Assembly (NCBI RefSeq): GCF_000150275.1
Contig: NW_002060971.1
Coordinates: forward strand, 55,857 to 119,856
Source: Trichoplax adhaerens
Lineage: Eukaryota > Placozoa > Uniplacotomia > Trichoplacea > Trichoplacidae
DNA: 64,000 nucleotides
Direction of reading: 5' to 3'
A program made the translations under genes and the position numbers. Numbering within the stretch: position 1 is the stretch's first letter; the number at the start of each line of letters is the position of its first letter. The notes under the pieces were generated by a model. It was not told the origin of the DNA and searched no databases. It saw only the letters and a list, made by a program, of their open reading frames with translations. Shown here piece by piece: positions 36,643 through 50,300 of this stretch.

Positions 36643-38377
36643 TCGTTTTCGTGATAAAATATAGCACGTTCTATAAAAATGTGATGATAAAATCTTAATT
36701 AAAATGAACTGGGTGTCCGTAATTTTATTTAACATTAGCAGTACATTAGAGCTGTAACTGCGGTTGCGGATGGTTATAACTTATCGATCAATGAGCGTAC
36801 CAGTTAACTGCAGATTGCGATTTTTAGAGCTAATGTGTTTGACCTTATTACCATCACTCTAGCACTTTCCTACATTGTGTAAGGTCAGAGTTGTAAGTAG
36901 TGCATAATTTCAACAGCTGCATTTTACGTTTTCATAGGGCTTATGCACCTGTTGATACGCGTACATGCCTCGATCTAGAGTGCAAAATTACAAATGTAAA
37001 GAATAGGCAGATTCTTTTTACAGATTTAATGCATCGCTTATAGTAATGAAGTCATGAAATATTGAATAATGATATGACATTAAGAAAATCGCACAGATAA
37101 AGAAATAGAAAAGCTTAGTAATAAATTTTTGGAAGCGAAATGTCGGTCAATAAATAACTGCTATGATAACTTACCTTTGAAGCTTACATCTAAATACAAT
37201 GATTAGATAATATAGAATAAGATGATCGAAAAATTATTCTTTACGGTTAGCAATGTATTCTTAGCTAAGTGTCTGCAATGGCTCTGGGTGATAGTTTTAG
37301 TAGTTATGAGATATGCAAGTATATTATGTAATAAGACTGTAACTGTATAGAAAGTTTTTAGCATATCAGATATTCGTCTATCCAAAATAAAATGCGTTTG
37401 ATCATCTGTAAACGATTCATGATCGCCTAAATACGTAACAGTACTACATTTAGGGACAGGTAAAATTTATTATTAATATTATTTATAGCCTGACTATAAG
37501 CGTTTACTTGAATAGTATAGTAAAGTCACTCTTCGATGTACTGTACATATAAATACCGGCAAAGTAAAATAGTTAAAGTAGGTAAAGAGTTGATGTATAA
37601 AAATAGCCCATAAGGTAAAAATAAGAACTGTAGCGGATAGAAGTAGCTAATTAGCTATAGCCTAGTCAATACAAACTTTTCATCCTTGATAATAAAATAT
37701 CTAAATGAATAAAGTAATTATATATACATTCAAAAATACCCCTTTACAAAACCGGAAGTTGTTATGGGCTGCTGTTTGGTAGTTATTTAAATCTGCGATC
37801 TAATCTCTACTATGTGTAAAACTTGGTGTAATTGCTTATTTTTACTAATAAGGCTCCGTAATAAAGCAATCGTATAACAGTTTTATTATGTCATTACCAT
37901 ATTTCATTTTTACAAGTTGGAAGAAGAACTTTCCATTGTAAACCTTGGCTAAATATTACGTACATATTTTATCTTAAACTTAAAATTCTATGATATTTTG
38001 TCGCTACAGAATATTTACAAGATTGATACATTACTACAGGGTAGTCAACGTACAGAAATTGAGAATATCATATAAGACTATGACGTAATAGTATGTATAA
38101 CATATATATATACAAAATTTAATCTTCTTTAATTATACTACCTTATTGATCTAAGCGAATTGTTAATAATACAATCAATGATACCATACGCATAATAATA
38201 GCTTTAAATATGCATACGTGATATGTACTTTCATAGTTGACAAAATCAATTGCATTTTATACTAATAGATCAATAACATTCTTAATTTTTAATCGATAGT
38301 ATGATCATATTATCAGTACTTCCACTTTTAACAACGTATTTGTACGAGGTTGTCACACATACTGTACACAATTATCA
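36643..38377. other. Convergent intergenic region between ENTPD and DRC8
   Basis: The 3' ends of ENTPD (plus) and DRC8 (minus) face each other across about 1.7 kb of AT-rich sequence. No supported gene, repeat array or RNA was recognised. Confidence 0.5.
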
Positions 38378-40724
38378 TCATTCGTCAACCACTAAGAGTG
38401 ATACATAATCTTTGTAGTAGATGACACCTTTTTCTTGATCAACAGCTGCAGATTTCATTTCTTCTAATTCATCTTGAGTAAATGCTTCCCCTGTAATATA
38501 CGTTAAGTGAAGAGAATCTTATCAGATCACCATGTTATGTTGAGAATCAATTTCATCTATTATAGGTATAAACATTTAGAGAAAATTATCTACTGATTGA
38601 TTAACTAATTAAATACCATATTCGGTCATAAACTTAGTAATTTCATCAATTGTTAAATGTTCTTTATGCTCTTGATCCAACACCTGATTTAATGAAAGAA
38701 AGTAAAATGATATGGTATGAATCAGTACGAACATTGGCAAATATGATACTATATGACTGTACAGAAAATAGATAATGTTAGTAAACTAGCAAGGATAATG
38801 CATTAGCATTTGTCAGTTACACTTTAGTTGATTGCTTTCGTTACTATTGGCTTTAAATTTACCTCGAGTGCTTTCATAAGAATATCTTCACTTTGGGGCT
38901 TATATCTACGTTTGAAATTATTAAAGAGTGTATGAATGATATGCACTACAGTTAAACTTTTAAGCGATATATTAAATAAATATTGAGATTTGTTAAAAGT
39001 CATACAGCAGATGATACTATAATTACGCTTCATGTACAATATATATAATGTACATCTACATAATACGCAATATATTATTGTTGCATTCTAGTATTTACTT
39101 ACTTCCTTTCGAGGATAACTTTCATCATGACTGGTTCAAATTTTTCGTATTTAATGTATCCAGTTGGTTCTTCTTCTTCCATCTATCGTAATTATTATAA
39201 TGATAGAAAATATGATATCTTACGATATACATAATTAAATGTGACCAACATAGTATAAGTTTATAAATGCTCTCGCATTAAGGCAAGGACTGTACCTCTG
39301 TGATCATATCATTCAATTCTCCTTCACTTGGACAACAATTTAGTGACCGAATGATCGTACCTATTTCTCTAATAAATTATAGCATACGACATTTAACGTA
39401 TAGCATATGACTTTTTAAATTTTATTTAATTAAGAAATACATTTATAATCAGTATTGAGCAAAGTTTATAGCACTACTGTAAGTACATCGATTTTATGCA
39501 TGAAGATCATTCTTAATGTTCTATAACATGCTAATTGCTTAGATAGATATATGTTTAACAAGATTAAATCAATTATAACATAAATCCTACATTAATGCAA
39601 TGGATATTTAATTGCTAATCTAGGAAATATGACTGTGACAATTGCGAATGAGACTTATGAGTGAGAAACGTATTTGTAATTAATATCTAAGCAGACATTT
39701 AGATCTGTAGATAGGTTGATTTTAAGTGTTAAGATCGTCCTTAATGTTTCATATCTGCGCTAATTGTTTTGATAAGAATATGCTGAGTAATACTCAATCA
39801 TGATATAGCCTCTACATCAATGCAATGAATAATAAGTTTATACTAAGGAAAACACAACTGCAATAATTGCGAATGAATGTACTTGAACGAAGTTTATAGT
39901 TGTAAGTAGATTAGCTATACTACTATTTAAGAAGCTGTATGATGCTCAATAGCCTATCTGACTAGATTGGTTTGATAGTTATATACATATTTGAGATTGA
40001 ATCAATTTTATAATATGTTCGTCAATAATATTTATAGAACAAGACCTGCAGTTGAAAGTAAATTGATTATTAATATTAAGAAGCTGTATGATGTTCAGTA
40101 AGTTATCTGTTTGAAATTATTCGCTAGTTGTATATTCCTTTCAGATTCAACTAGTTGTATAAATTTACAGCAAATAGAAACTTTATGTTGCGGCAAATAC
40201 ATTATCATCGACTAACAATATACATTGAATATCAATGACAATAAATTTGGAATCAGTATTAGACTAAACTTTGTAATTGAAAATCAATTTAACCTAATGA
40301 TTGATCCATGATGTTGTATACCGGACGCAATAGTCTAGAAAGCCTAGAATCAGTACTGGACTAAACTTTTACAGTTGAAAGTCAATTTAAGGTAAGGATT
40401 GATCAATGATATAGTACGCCTGATATAATGGACTAGATAAGCCGAATAGGCCTTTAGAATCTTGTTGGCCTAGTTTTGTTTTGTTTATGATTGATTCATC
40501 ATCACCCGGATTTTATCCCATCCATACATTCATGTACCGCATATTGCTCTTTCTACACGTACTATTCAAGCGAATTACCTAACATCCACGGTTTTATTTC
40601 CTTCATGATCAAATATACTAAAAGCATCATAGACTCTCTTTTGAATTTCAGCCCTTAAATTTTCATTTTCCGTCGCTCGATCGCGTTCCGCTTGAGAAAG
40701 TAATGCTGCTGCACTTGTCGCCAT
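38378..40724 (-). CDS. DRC8: Dynein regulatory complex subunit 8 (EFCAB2), 6 exons, 173 aa
   Basis: Exons in coding order: 40724-40579, 39368-39296, 39182-39103, 38905-38863, 38683-38617, 38490-38378. Phases agree and the total length is close to human EFCAB2 (about 162 aa). Diagnostic blocks include IFDHEGNKTVDVREIGTIIR, LNCCPSEGELNDMI, MEEEEPTGYIKYEKFEPVMM, ERKYKPQSEDILMKALE and the C-terminal INYKDY-like YYKDYVSLLVVDE. The first EF-hand loop (DHEGNKTVDVRE) has acidic or polar ligands at positions 1, 3, 5, 7, 9 and 12; later EF-hands are degenerate. DRC8 is part of the nexin-dynein regulatory complex that coordinates dynein arms in motile cilia. The start ATG lies inside a YY1-like motif. 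The gene is divergent to hnRNP U, 557 bp away. Confidence 0.95.
40240..40440. repeat. Two-copy tandem duplication in DRC8 intron 1
   Basis: A unit of about 110 bp containing 'gaatcagtattagactaaac', 'ttgaaaatcaatttaa', 'ggattgatccatgat' and 'atagtctaga' type blocks is repeated once with divergence. Similar weaker repetition is visible leftwards to about 39480 within the same intron. Confidence 0.5.
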
Positions 40725-40963
40725 CTTGTGCTGTCTTAGTCGCTATGACGACCCATCAAGCATGCGCATTTCTAGTCTCCCGATCGGGACCTGTTCTGGC
40801 GCCGCGTTCTCGTCTGTCGTCGACTGACAGACAGACACCCACGCTATCACCATCTCTAGAGCATGCTCACTTGGTGCACGTGGGGCTATTCATACTAAAG
40901 TGTGCTTTCCACTGCTTTTGTATAGTGAAAGGGAAAAATTTGGTCTAGGGGTCGCCATCTTGT
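40717..40963. promoter_or_regulatory. Bidirectional promoter region with duplicated YY1-like 13-mer
   Basis: The 13-mer gtcgccatcttgt occurs at 40717-40729, overlapping the DRC8 start codon, and again at 40951-40963. Its complement contains AAGATGGCG, the core of the YY1 consensus often found at metazoan TSS/ATG positions. The interval is G+C-richer than its flanks and lies between the divergent DRC8 and hnRNP U starts. YY1 binding is inference. Confidence 0.5.
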
Positions 40964-41281
40964 CTTGTGCAGTCAACAGTTGGATAAGTTAATTCTTCTC
41001 ACAGATCCATTAGGTAATGATTGATTCGTTATTAAAATTGGCCAATGATTGCCACTATGGTTAGATTAGAGATGGATAGAATTATTAGAGATTGATCATG
41101 TCATGATAGGATTGTTTTAGGCAATTTTTTGCTAGTGATTGGATGATTTTTTTGTGTAGTCGATGAGTGCGATGAGTAGGAAAAAACTGAAAAAAAATGG
41201 CTTACGCTTGTTTTTCTCTCCTTTTAGATTGTATTTTTTCCCTTGTTTTAGTTATTGCTACTATCATTGAATGATTGTAAC
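40964..41281. other. 5' flank/UTR of the hnRNP U gene
   Basis: No exon is recognised between the promoter core and the first hnRNP U codon. The sequence is T-rich just before the start, with 'ttctctccttttag' at 41214-41227 that could be the acceptor of a 5' UTR intron. An out-of-frame ATG lies about 10 bases upstream of the chosen start codon. Confidence 0.4.
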
Positions 41282-44200
41282 ATGGATGAACAACAAGCAA
41301 GAAAGCTAAAAGTGGTTGAATTGCGAACTGAAATCAGTAAGCGTGGCATCGTTCCAAAAGGTAATAAAGCGGCATTATTACAGACGTTATTGAATGCATT
41401 GAAAGAAGAAAGTGAAAATTCACCCCAACAAGAAGAACAAGCTATTGAATCGCCAGTACAAGATACTAGTGACAATGAGAAAGAAGTAGTACAAGTACAG
41501 TCGTCGTCGATTGAGGAAGAAATGGATGTTAGCCAACAAGATACTACTATCGATGATACACTGGATGCTCGACCATCTCCTTCTAAACGACAAATGGCGA
41601 AAAAATCCGCACGTAATCGTCAAGCTAATGATGCCGCTAATGCAGATGATAATCAACCATCAACACCGATTCAGAATATCTCGGTAGTAGAAGAGGATCA
41701 ATCAACGGATGCAATACAAGCTACCATTGATCAGCGCGATATTGAAGGTAATGCTAGCGTCTAGCAGTGATGTCGAATTAAAGAAAGGAATCGATATCAG
41801 TCAAAATGACCTTAGTTAGACGCCAATTTAACGAGGTGGTAGTACAAAAGATAGTTTTACAATCGATCCTTCATCATTGAAAGATGAAGTTTCAAATCAT
41901 TGCTACTGAAATACGGTGATGATAACGAGAATGATTCTATCTTTAGATAAAGTTACTAGACAGTATAGAACGCTAGAAAACGTGAATAGGAAGACGTTGT
42001 TGACTAGTGCATGCATAGGACTAGGCAATACCTGGTCCAATTAAAGTCGTTATAGATAGATCATCGTCTGGAATTCATTTTTCAATCATACTTGTCATCT
42101 AATTTACGATCTTTTTTTTTATTAATTTTAGAGAGTGATAGTAATAATGCACAACAAGTAGAAGCTACAAGTCAAGCTACGTCGGAAAAGGAAAGTGACA
42201 AAGGAGTTGAAGAAGCCACCAATGAAATGGCTGCTGTTGTTGATTCTAAGCCTATGGTTGAAGAATCTACGGGTGATAACGAAGTAAATAAAATGGAACA
42301 GCCTGAGCAAAGCATGACTACTGCTGTTGGTGGTCGTAAACGTAAAGCTGATGAAGCATTGGATAATGCTGATGATAGCAAAACTGGTCAAGATCAGGAT
42401 GAGGGCAATAGCGCTGCTGCTGATGACGATATGCCTGCTTCTACTGTAGAAGCGGATAGCAAGTCTACATCACGACAAAGGTTAGTTATTTTACTTGTCG
42501 AATTACCAACTATCTAATTCACCTTCCGTGCTTGATGGGAAAAAATTTTTGAACTTATCTATTTGATAGCCTTATATGTACAGAAGTGGGTTAACGTCTT
42601 CATAAGGAAGAGTTACTTGTTTGGGGTCATAAGGACTTAATTAGGATATACGCTACAGTCGAATAAAAAAACGATAACAATTCGATGCAATGTTATTTGT
42701 AGTACTTATTGAGTGTTGCGATTCATCAATCTTTACTTACAATTACATATACTGTAAATTACAGTCTAGTAATTATTGTATCTTTTGTTAAATGTCATGC
42801 TGCTACTATTGATCTAATCAATATCACACATCAGATTTTATCATGTCAAATTCCAATCTAAAATGTTATCTTCTTTGTATTGCAATTAACGAATTAATCC
42901 ATATCCCATTTTAAATATTATTACTTATAGCGAAGAGCCAAGTGATTTCTGGTCGGAAGAATTCGACGAGTCGGCATTTGTGCTAGATCGATGTATGTAT
43001 CAATCTTTATATTACATAGCTCGAAAGAGAGTAATGAGCAAATTTGTTTAAATTTTTCCTACAGTATTCAGGAAATAGTCAATTACTTATGAACTAGTAC
43101 ATTTTCCCACTCTTAATACTTTGCGTATTCGTACTGTCTAGACTGCTAAGTGTACTATTATATTGTTATGATACTTCAGTATCGAATGAGCTATTCATAA
43201 CGTACTATCGGCTGCATGAGTTGTATAAATTGATAGCCTAAGTGATGCAACTGACTGCACGGATGTACAATATATGCTTTGACAGTAATGAACTTTATAA
43301 TTCCTATGCAGCCATTGTCTTCAGTAGTTGAACTTAATGCCAAAAATTTCACCCGTTGTTAAGCAGTTATATGACTTTCCTTACAGACAATTCGGATTTG
43401 CACGTAAAAATCTCCAAGGATGGATTAATTACCGAAGACTATTATAAAGGTGGATTTGCATATCTATGGGGAGGTATTCGTGCAACCTACGGCGCAAAAA
43501 GTGGCAAAGTCTTCTATGAAATCAAGGTCGATATTCCACTTTTTCAACAATTAAAAATTATTAGTATCAACATCGATTGAATACTTATCTATAGAAATGA
43601 TTCTAATTTATTCAAATTAGATATTTTAATGGCTACTTTATGTATAGAAAAACTTCTTAACTATTCCTATTTTTGCATATTGTTTGATATTCTAAATCTT
43701 ATTCAATCAAGAATCAATCAGTATCTGTCTGCTAAGCTGCGTCTGTTTAACGTATGTTATCTTTGCTTTTCGATAAAGATTTTGCAATTTTCCTCGGTTG
43801 AATTACCGGATCCTGAAACTCATAAAAATGCTCTACGTGTCGGTTGGTCAGTGGACAGTCCATATTTTCAATTAGGTTAGTAGTATTATAGAAATCTCAG
43901 ATAAGGTTGTCGTTTGATTTACGCATTGCTATACGATATATGCGTGAAAGCCTTACGGATACACTCTTATTAATCTTTTTTAATGACTTTGTTACAGGTG
44001 AAGATAAATACTCTTATGGCTTTGGAAGTTCAGGAAAAGCAGCGACTACCAGTAACTTTTTCAGTTATGGTAAAGAATTTGGTGTTGGAGACGTTATAGG
44101 CTGTTATTTGGTAACTATCTCGTGTGCACTATATCAGCCAAACTTCTGTTCTAGTTATGATGTTATGATTTCGTTAATCCTCTTTTTAGGATCTTGAATC

Positions 44201-46227
44201 GGAACCTAGTACTGTGGGCTTTATGAAGAATGGTGAAGACTTGGGTTCTGCATTTCAGTTAGCTGTTGATTTAAGCGGTAAAGCACTCTTCCCTCATATT
44301 TATCTAAAGAATGCAAGAGTTCAAGTTAATTTCGGGAACGAGGTATGGATGTTTTCGAGAATGCATAGCTATTTCTCTTTAGTAATGGCTCTTATTTGAC
44401 TTATTTAGGGAGAAATATGGTATAATCCTCCTGACGGCTATAGTTACATTGGAGGATTGCGCCCTGACCAGTTAGAAAGGGCAGTTACTGGACCAACAAA
44501 GGATGATGATTGTGAGGTAACAGTCCACTATAAAATGATAAGCAGTGCCAGCCTCAGCACTACCTACTACTAGGTGTGATAACTACATAGCTTACTACCT
44601 GCAATTACTAAATTGACGGGCATTGTGCTTAGGTATTAATGATGATCGGTCTTCCTGGTGCTGGAAAGACAACTTGGGCTGAAAAACATTCAAAGGATAA
44701 TCCTGATAAGAGGTTCTACGTGCTAGGCACTAATTTGATTATGGAAAGGATGAGGGTATGTGAATAGGAACCTTTTTTGCGATTTTATAAGACTTTAAAT
44801 GAAAATGGCTCGTTTCCTGGTCATTTTAATAATGGAATTCTATCATATAGAATGTTGAAGAAAAAAGATTCTCGATTGCTAAAATGACTTTTCTTACTTA
44901 CATAGGTTACTGGCTTGCAACGCAAATATAATTATCAAGGCAGATTTCAGGAGTTAATTTCCTTATCTACTGAGTGCTTGGGCAAATTGTTTGAAGTAGC
45001 TGGTAGAATGAAAAGGAATTATATTTTAGACCAGGTTTGCAATTTTGCAATGTTATTATTGGAAGTTATTTAATAATAAAATTGTTTAAAGAATGCACTT
45101 TAACATTTAATTCTATTATATGAATATTAATGTCATCCTTTGTTTCTAGACGAACGTTTACGCTTCAGCTCAGAAGAATAAAATGCGTTGGTTTGCAGGC
45201 TTTAGAAAAAAGGCCATTATCGTAGTTCCCAGGCATGATGAATTACAAAAGCGATCATCGATACAAAAAGAGAAGGAGAATAAAGATATTCCATCTGAGA
45301 CAATCCGTGAGATGAAGTGTAAGTAGCTCGATGCTTATTTATATTGTTAGCATTTTTTCAAAATATCTTATATTGTATATACTGAGATTTTGTTGCAATA
45401 TCTTCCTTACGTTAGTCAATTTCACTTTACCAATCGTTGGTGACATTTTTGAAGCGGTAGAGTACGTGGAAGAGCGCGAAGAAATTGCCAAAAAGATTGT
45501 AATCGATTATCATCGTGAAGCATCATCAAGTGGCTCATCGCGCAAGCATCCACGCACGGATAGTTATAACCGATACTATCCTGACAGGCAGCGTAAAGAT
45601 AGGCATGGTCATTCAAACCAGAGCCATAGAAATAGTCATCAGGACAGACGCAATATGGGAAACTCTTCACAACGTCGATGGATACCTGGTCAGGATCAGC
45701 GACGTGGAATGCCTCCCCGTTCGCGGCCTTCAGGAGGAATGCGGGGACATTCGCACAGAGGATCAGGATACCAAGATCGTCCTAGAGATCGTAACGATTA
45801 CAATTATCGCAGTTCCCAGTACAGTAGTGGACGAGATTCATCTTACAGGCATCCCGGTGTCCCACAACAGTCACATAGCATGCATAGTGGGGGAAGTTAT
45901 TATAGCGGAGGACAAAATCGTGGAACACCTAATTACTATTCACAAAATTCGAGTTATCCTAGCAGCTACGATCAGAGTAAGAGCTATCAGCAATCTTATG
46001 GTAGCAGTCAAGGCTACTCCGGCAGCAGTAGTAGCAGCCAGTATCCTCAAAGTTATAGCCAATCAAGTTACAGTGGCAACCCTAGTCGCCATTATGATAG
46101 CAATTATGCTAGCCAATCATCGTACGATCAGTACAATCGCAGTGGATTCTCTGGTCATAGTAGTAGCAACAGGAGTAGCCAAGGCTACAACAGCACAAGT
46201 AGTGACTCGTATTACAGACGTAGTTAA
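41282..46227 (+). CDS. hnRNP U / hnRNP U-like nuclear ribonucleoprotein, 12 exons, 906 aa
   Basis: Exons: 41282-41747, 42132-42480, 42931-42992, 43387-43526, 43779-43875, 43998-44110, 44190-44342, 44409-44516, 44633-44755, 44906-45034, 45150-45318, 45416-46227. Phases are consistent. Domains in order: an N-terminal SAP DNA-binding motif (about residues 5-39, [20 protein letters not shown]), a long acidic/Ser/Gln-rich linker, a SPRY domain ([13 protein letters not shown] to VQVNFGNE), and a P-loop kinase-like ATPase ([36 protein letters not shown]). The low-complexity tail is rich in Tyr, Ser, Gln and Gly. The family binds RNA and scaffold/matrix-attachment DNA in the nucleus and shapes chromatin and splicing. 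The tail has few RGG units compared with vertebrate hnRNP U. The start is the ATG giving [10 protein letters not shown]. Confidence 0.95.
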
Positions 46228-47336
46228 ATTATAATTGTTCTGAAAATTGTTGAATAAGATAACCATGTTGTATTACTACAAATCTACTAGTTGTACAGGC
46301 CCCATTTAGTAACAGTTATATATCTTTTAAGTTTCATTTTCTTTTACTGGTTATTTGTATTCTGATGGTCACTTATTTTATTACCTGTATAATATGTTCC
46401 TTTCTTTACGAAGTGATTTATTTAGAAGTGACCACGTAATGCTCGTTTATTTCCGGGTTCAGTTGTAATTAAAAATTGCCTATACAGTTGAATGTGTCTT
46501 TTTAATTTAAACACGTAGCTAAAGTCTGTGCGTATTATCACCAAACGAAATCATAACTTAGGCAAGTCATCTTTTTACGCTTGATTGTTGCCTAGCGAGC
46601 CCATCCTTGATGATATGATTTAAGTCGAGATTTACGCTGGCTCAGTGGTAGACGTATCTATTTGCAACTTTTGAATGAATAAAAATTGCCTATTATATAT
46701 GAAATGGGCTGTATCTGTGCACAATGTGCAGTAAGTTAGTTAAGAATGCAGTCTTTAGAATTAGATACCGAAACTTGATCTTACATTGATGTCAATAAGT
46801 GCACGCAATACGATACAACAGTATCATTAGCTTAGAGTATACCTGCAGTGAATGAAATACGTAGTAATCATACGAACTATCGGATCAATAATTAGGTTAC
46901 TTTTCCAGCGCAAAACATGGACAGGTCGTAGTAACATTGAAAGAAACTGAAATATTGACATTAATGCCTTTTATTTTAAACTTAACATTAAACATGTTTC
47001 AGCGATACAATAGATTGATTTAAGCCAACTTTGTACCTAATTATAAAGCTAACACATCCTATTTACATAGCGAAATTGTTTGTCCGTAAAGCAGAGTTGT
47101 ATCCGTATGTACTGTACAATTATTTTGTAAAATAGTTTATATACACAACCGAACCTGATAAGATATCAATTTTAATCAGATAAACTTTAAAACTTTAGTG
47201 CCAAAGTATAATACTTTTATTGTCAAATTTTGCGCCACGATATTCTTTCACATTCTTATCTCATAAGATCCACTATATGATGAGAGAATTGTAAGCGTTA
47301 GCAATAGCTCTTCCTATGCATAATTTGATAAGTTAG
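46228..47336. other. Convergent intergenic region between hnRNP U and AP4M1
   Basis: 3' ends of the hnRNP U gene (plus) and AP-4 mu gene (minus). No coding exon was recognised. A short 'aaaaattgcctat' motif occurs near 46470 and 46681. A tRNA A-box-like stretch near 46639 was examined and rejected. Confidence 0.5.
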
Positions 47337-50300
47337 TTACCTATGAGTTACGAGTCTTAACCAGCGATTGACGTTTGATCCTTTCAAAGCGTTGTTAATT
47401 TTCAAGTAAGTGATACGAAATTTTGAACAGGTAAACATTGGTACTTCGAAATCGATACTATAACATAAAAAAGAATAGCTTTTAAACTCTTGAATTTTCA
47501 ATAAATAATGAAAGCGCAACTCTCAATTGACCTGAGGGGATTAATTTCTTTACGTGATGATTTAGACCATTCATCAGAATTTAATTTAAGAAAAATTGCG
47601 GTATGAGATCCGCCATAAATTCTATTGATTTTCCAGATACAAATTTTACTAGTCGATACATATTCCAAATTTTGACCAGGTCGAGATGTTGGCAATGATA
47701 CACTAGATAAGCACGAGTTAATTTTTTAGTATTTCAGTGATAAATATAAAAACATTGATGTAATAATGTTTTACCGACAGATTTAGAATAATGTGACAAA
47801 ACAAAAACCTTGTCGTCGCCTTAGGTACAGGCATTCGGACTATAACGTTCATAGCATAACTAAAAGAGTTCGATAAATAACGTTAACTTAACTATCACAT
47901 AAATAAAACTGCGTATCATTGTCATGCTGATTACTATGTTGACGGTATTTCGCAGCTGAGCTTCAATGAAATTTCAAACGTTCTGTATAATAGTAAAAGT
48001 TTCTATGTTAGGTTTTATTGTGCTACTCAACTGTAAATAAAAAGAAGTAATTTTGCAACGTTATATGGGAACAGTATTATTATTACAAACTTTCCACTAG
48101 CGGATTGTTCAATGAAAGGAAATAAACGTAGAGGACAGCAATTGCTATCAATACCAGAAATTCGATAATTCATGACGGTTGCCTAAGTAAATTAAGAGGG
48201 TATCAAAATTTCGAAATAATTCATAATTACTAGATAGCAGGTCTTGAAATAATATGCTAAAAATTTGGATGGAGGTAGATAAAATTTTGATGACTTTTTA
48301 GCTACAATTAAAAGTCAACTTCAATATATTTTCTTAAGAAATAAATACGATAGGGCTGCTATAAGTTACCTCGCCTTCCGGTAGTCTCATACTAATGACG
48401 CGTTCTTTCTCGAATCGATCCAATTCTACGGATTCGTGAAAGTTACAATCATTTAAACATATGCCATGATCATATCCTAAATTAGAAGATTAACAGATAA
48501 GTATTGTGCAATTGAAGAAATTGGTTCTTTCAGCTGGTACTAATGATTTACAGTTGTTAAGAAATGTCAGTAAAAATAGGCAGTATCAATTATTACACTG
48601 CTATTACAAAAATTACCTAATCGATCGATAGAATTAATAACCAGATCATCAGGTAATCCTAAGTTAATTTCTACGAACAAATAGCCATTAATAGTGTTAT
48701 TACAGATACCAATAAACCAGTTTCAATCAGTTTAAGTATAAAAATTTTCAAAAAACACTTGCAAAACTGCTAGTACAAGACTACAAGGCAAAGTTGAGAA
48801 TTGTATAAACAATAATAACATTCAGACCTGGAGAATCTTGGACATAATTTTTAATTTCAATGCAGCCATTAATTTCTGAGTTAATGATGCTACCCTGGTG
48901 ATCATAGCATCCATATTGGAGCATTAGAGAGACATTACTTGATTATGTTGAAAAAGCTACTATAAAGCAGGCAATAATTTAACAATTTTGCTATAAAGTC
49001 ATTACGTTGGCACCAAAGACAACGTTTAATTTTTCTCGCAGATCTACGTACACTTCTTTGCTACCTTCAGGCTGAAAATATCATATGATAGGTAATGTTA
49101 TCATAAAATGCGGAAACAATCGCTTATTCAATTCTGTATTGAATTTAGAATTACAAGATTGGAGTACGCGTATACCATTTATTTCTAGATTACATATAGA
49201 TATAAAACGAATGCTTTACATTTCCGCGAGTAATTGAAATTGGTTTGGATTTAACTTGGCTTGGAGCAGTTTTAGAAGTTGATTTAATACTTGCAGGGCC
49301 TAACTATAGCACCATATATAAAAATTGCCAATTTGGGCTATTAGCATGGACAAATTAGACATTTTTATTGTATACTTACTTGTAGGTAAATCTACTGTAC
49401 TTGAGTGAAAGTTAGAATTTAAAAATGGTATTTACTATTGTGTTTCTTAATGATAGTTCATATCCTGGTACTTGTTTAACCATTTCAACATCAGAATAAA
49501 TACACGGCTTTAGCGCATCAATTGAAGTAGTTTGTACGTAGCCAAAGTCCTAATGTATGCATAGGATATAATTATCAATATCAACTCGTATACATTTCGG
49601 TGTATCTAATATGTTATCATTATACTCGACTGTCAGTGGCCATAGGCGATAGGCAATACATGACAAAAATATATCCATTTGCTACTAATGAGTAGAGAAG
49701 TATAAACATACGCAGATTTCCAAGATGATTTCATTGATGAAAACAAAATTGGCCCGTATAACTTCTTCTGATAGTTCACCGCAACAATCTTTGATTACGG
49801 TAGCAATCCTAGAAAAGAATTGAAATTTTGGATGGGATTATTGTTGTAAGATTGTTTAATATAGCATAAAGGAACATTGAAGGTAGTTTATCAACATTGT
49901 TATAATCGCTACGGCGTAGGCCACTATCCAATGACAATCAGTAAAAATGGATGTCATTTAAGTCAGATTAAGAATATACAGCATCTATTGCATGCCAGTG
50001 GAAAGATACGTTAATTAACTATTGATCGACACTTGGCTAATAAGGTCTTGCAGTAGTCAAGGTATCGTATGAGGACTAGTATCAATCTCTTATTCTAGAG
50101 TAGAATACAGTAAGTCATATCGGTATTGACAAGTTGTAGAATGGAATACTTTATAAATCAAAACAAACCTCTGGAGTAATTCTATGGTGAACGCTGGGGC
50201 GAAATCGGATGACGATGTGCATCCAAAATATAAACCATTCTGAGCAATGAAGGCATATTGAGTCTCGCCAACGGTCTAAATAATATAGACGCGTATTATA

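Noticed and set aside
45515-46234. 239-aa open frame in the +1 frame of the hnRNP U tail
   Set aside because: Shadow of the low-complexity coding exon; the in-frame protein continues the conserved family and this frame has no family similarity.
46630-46700. tRNA-like A box (TGGCTCAGTGG) in the hnRNP U-AP4M1 interval
   Set aside because: No B box (GGTTCGANNCC type) follows at a suitable distance and no acceptor stem pairs, so it is not called a tRNA.
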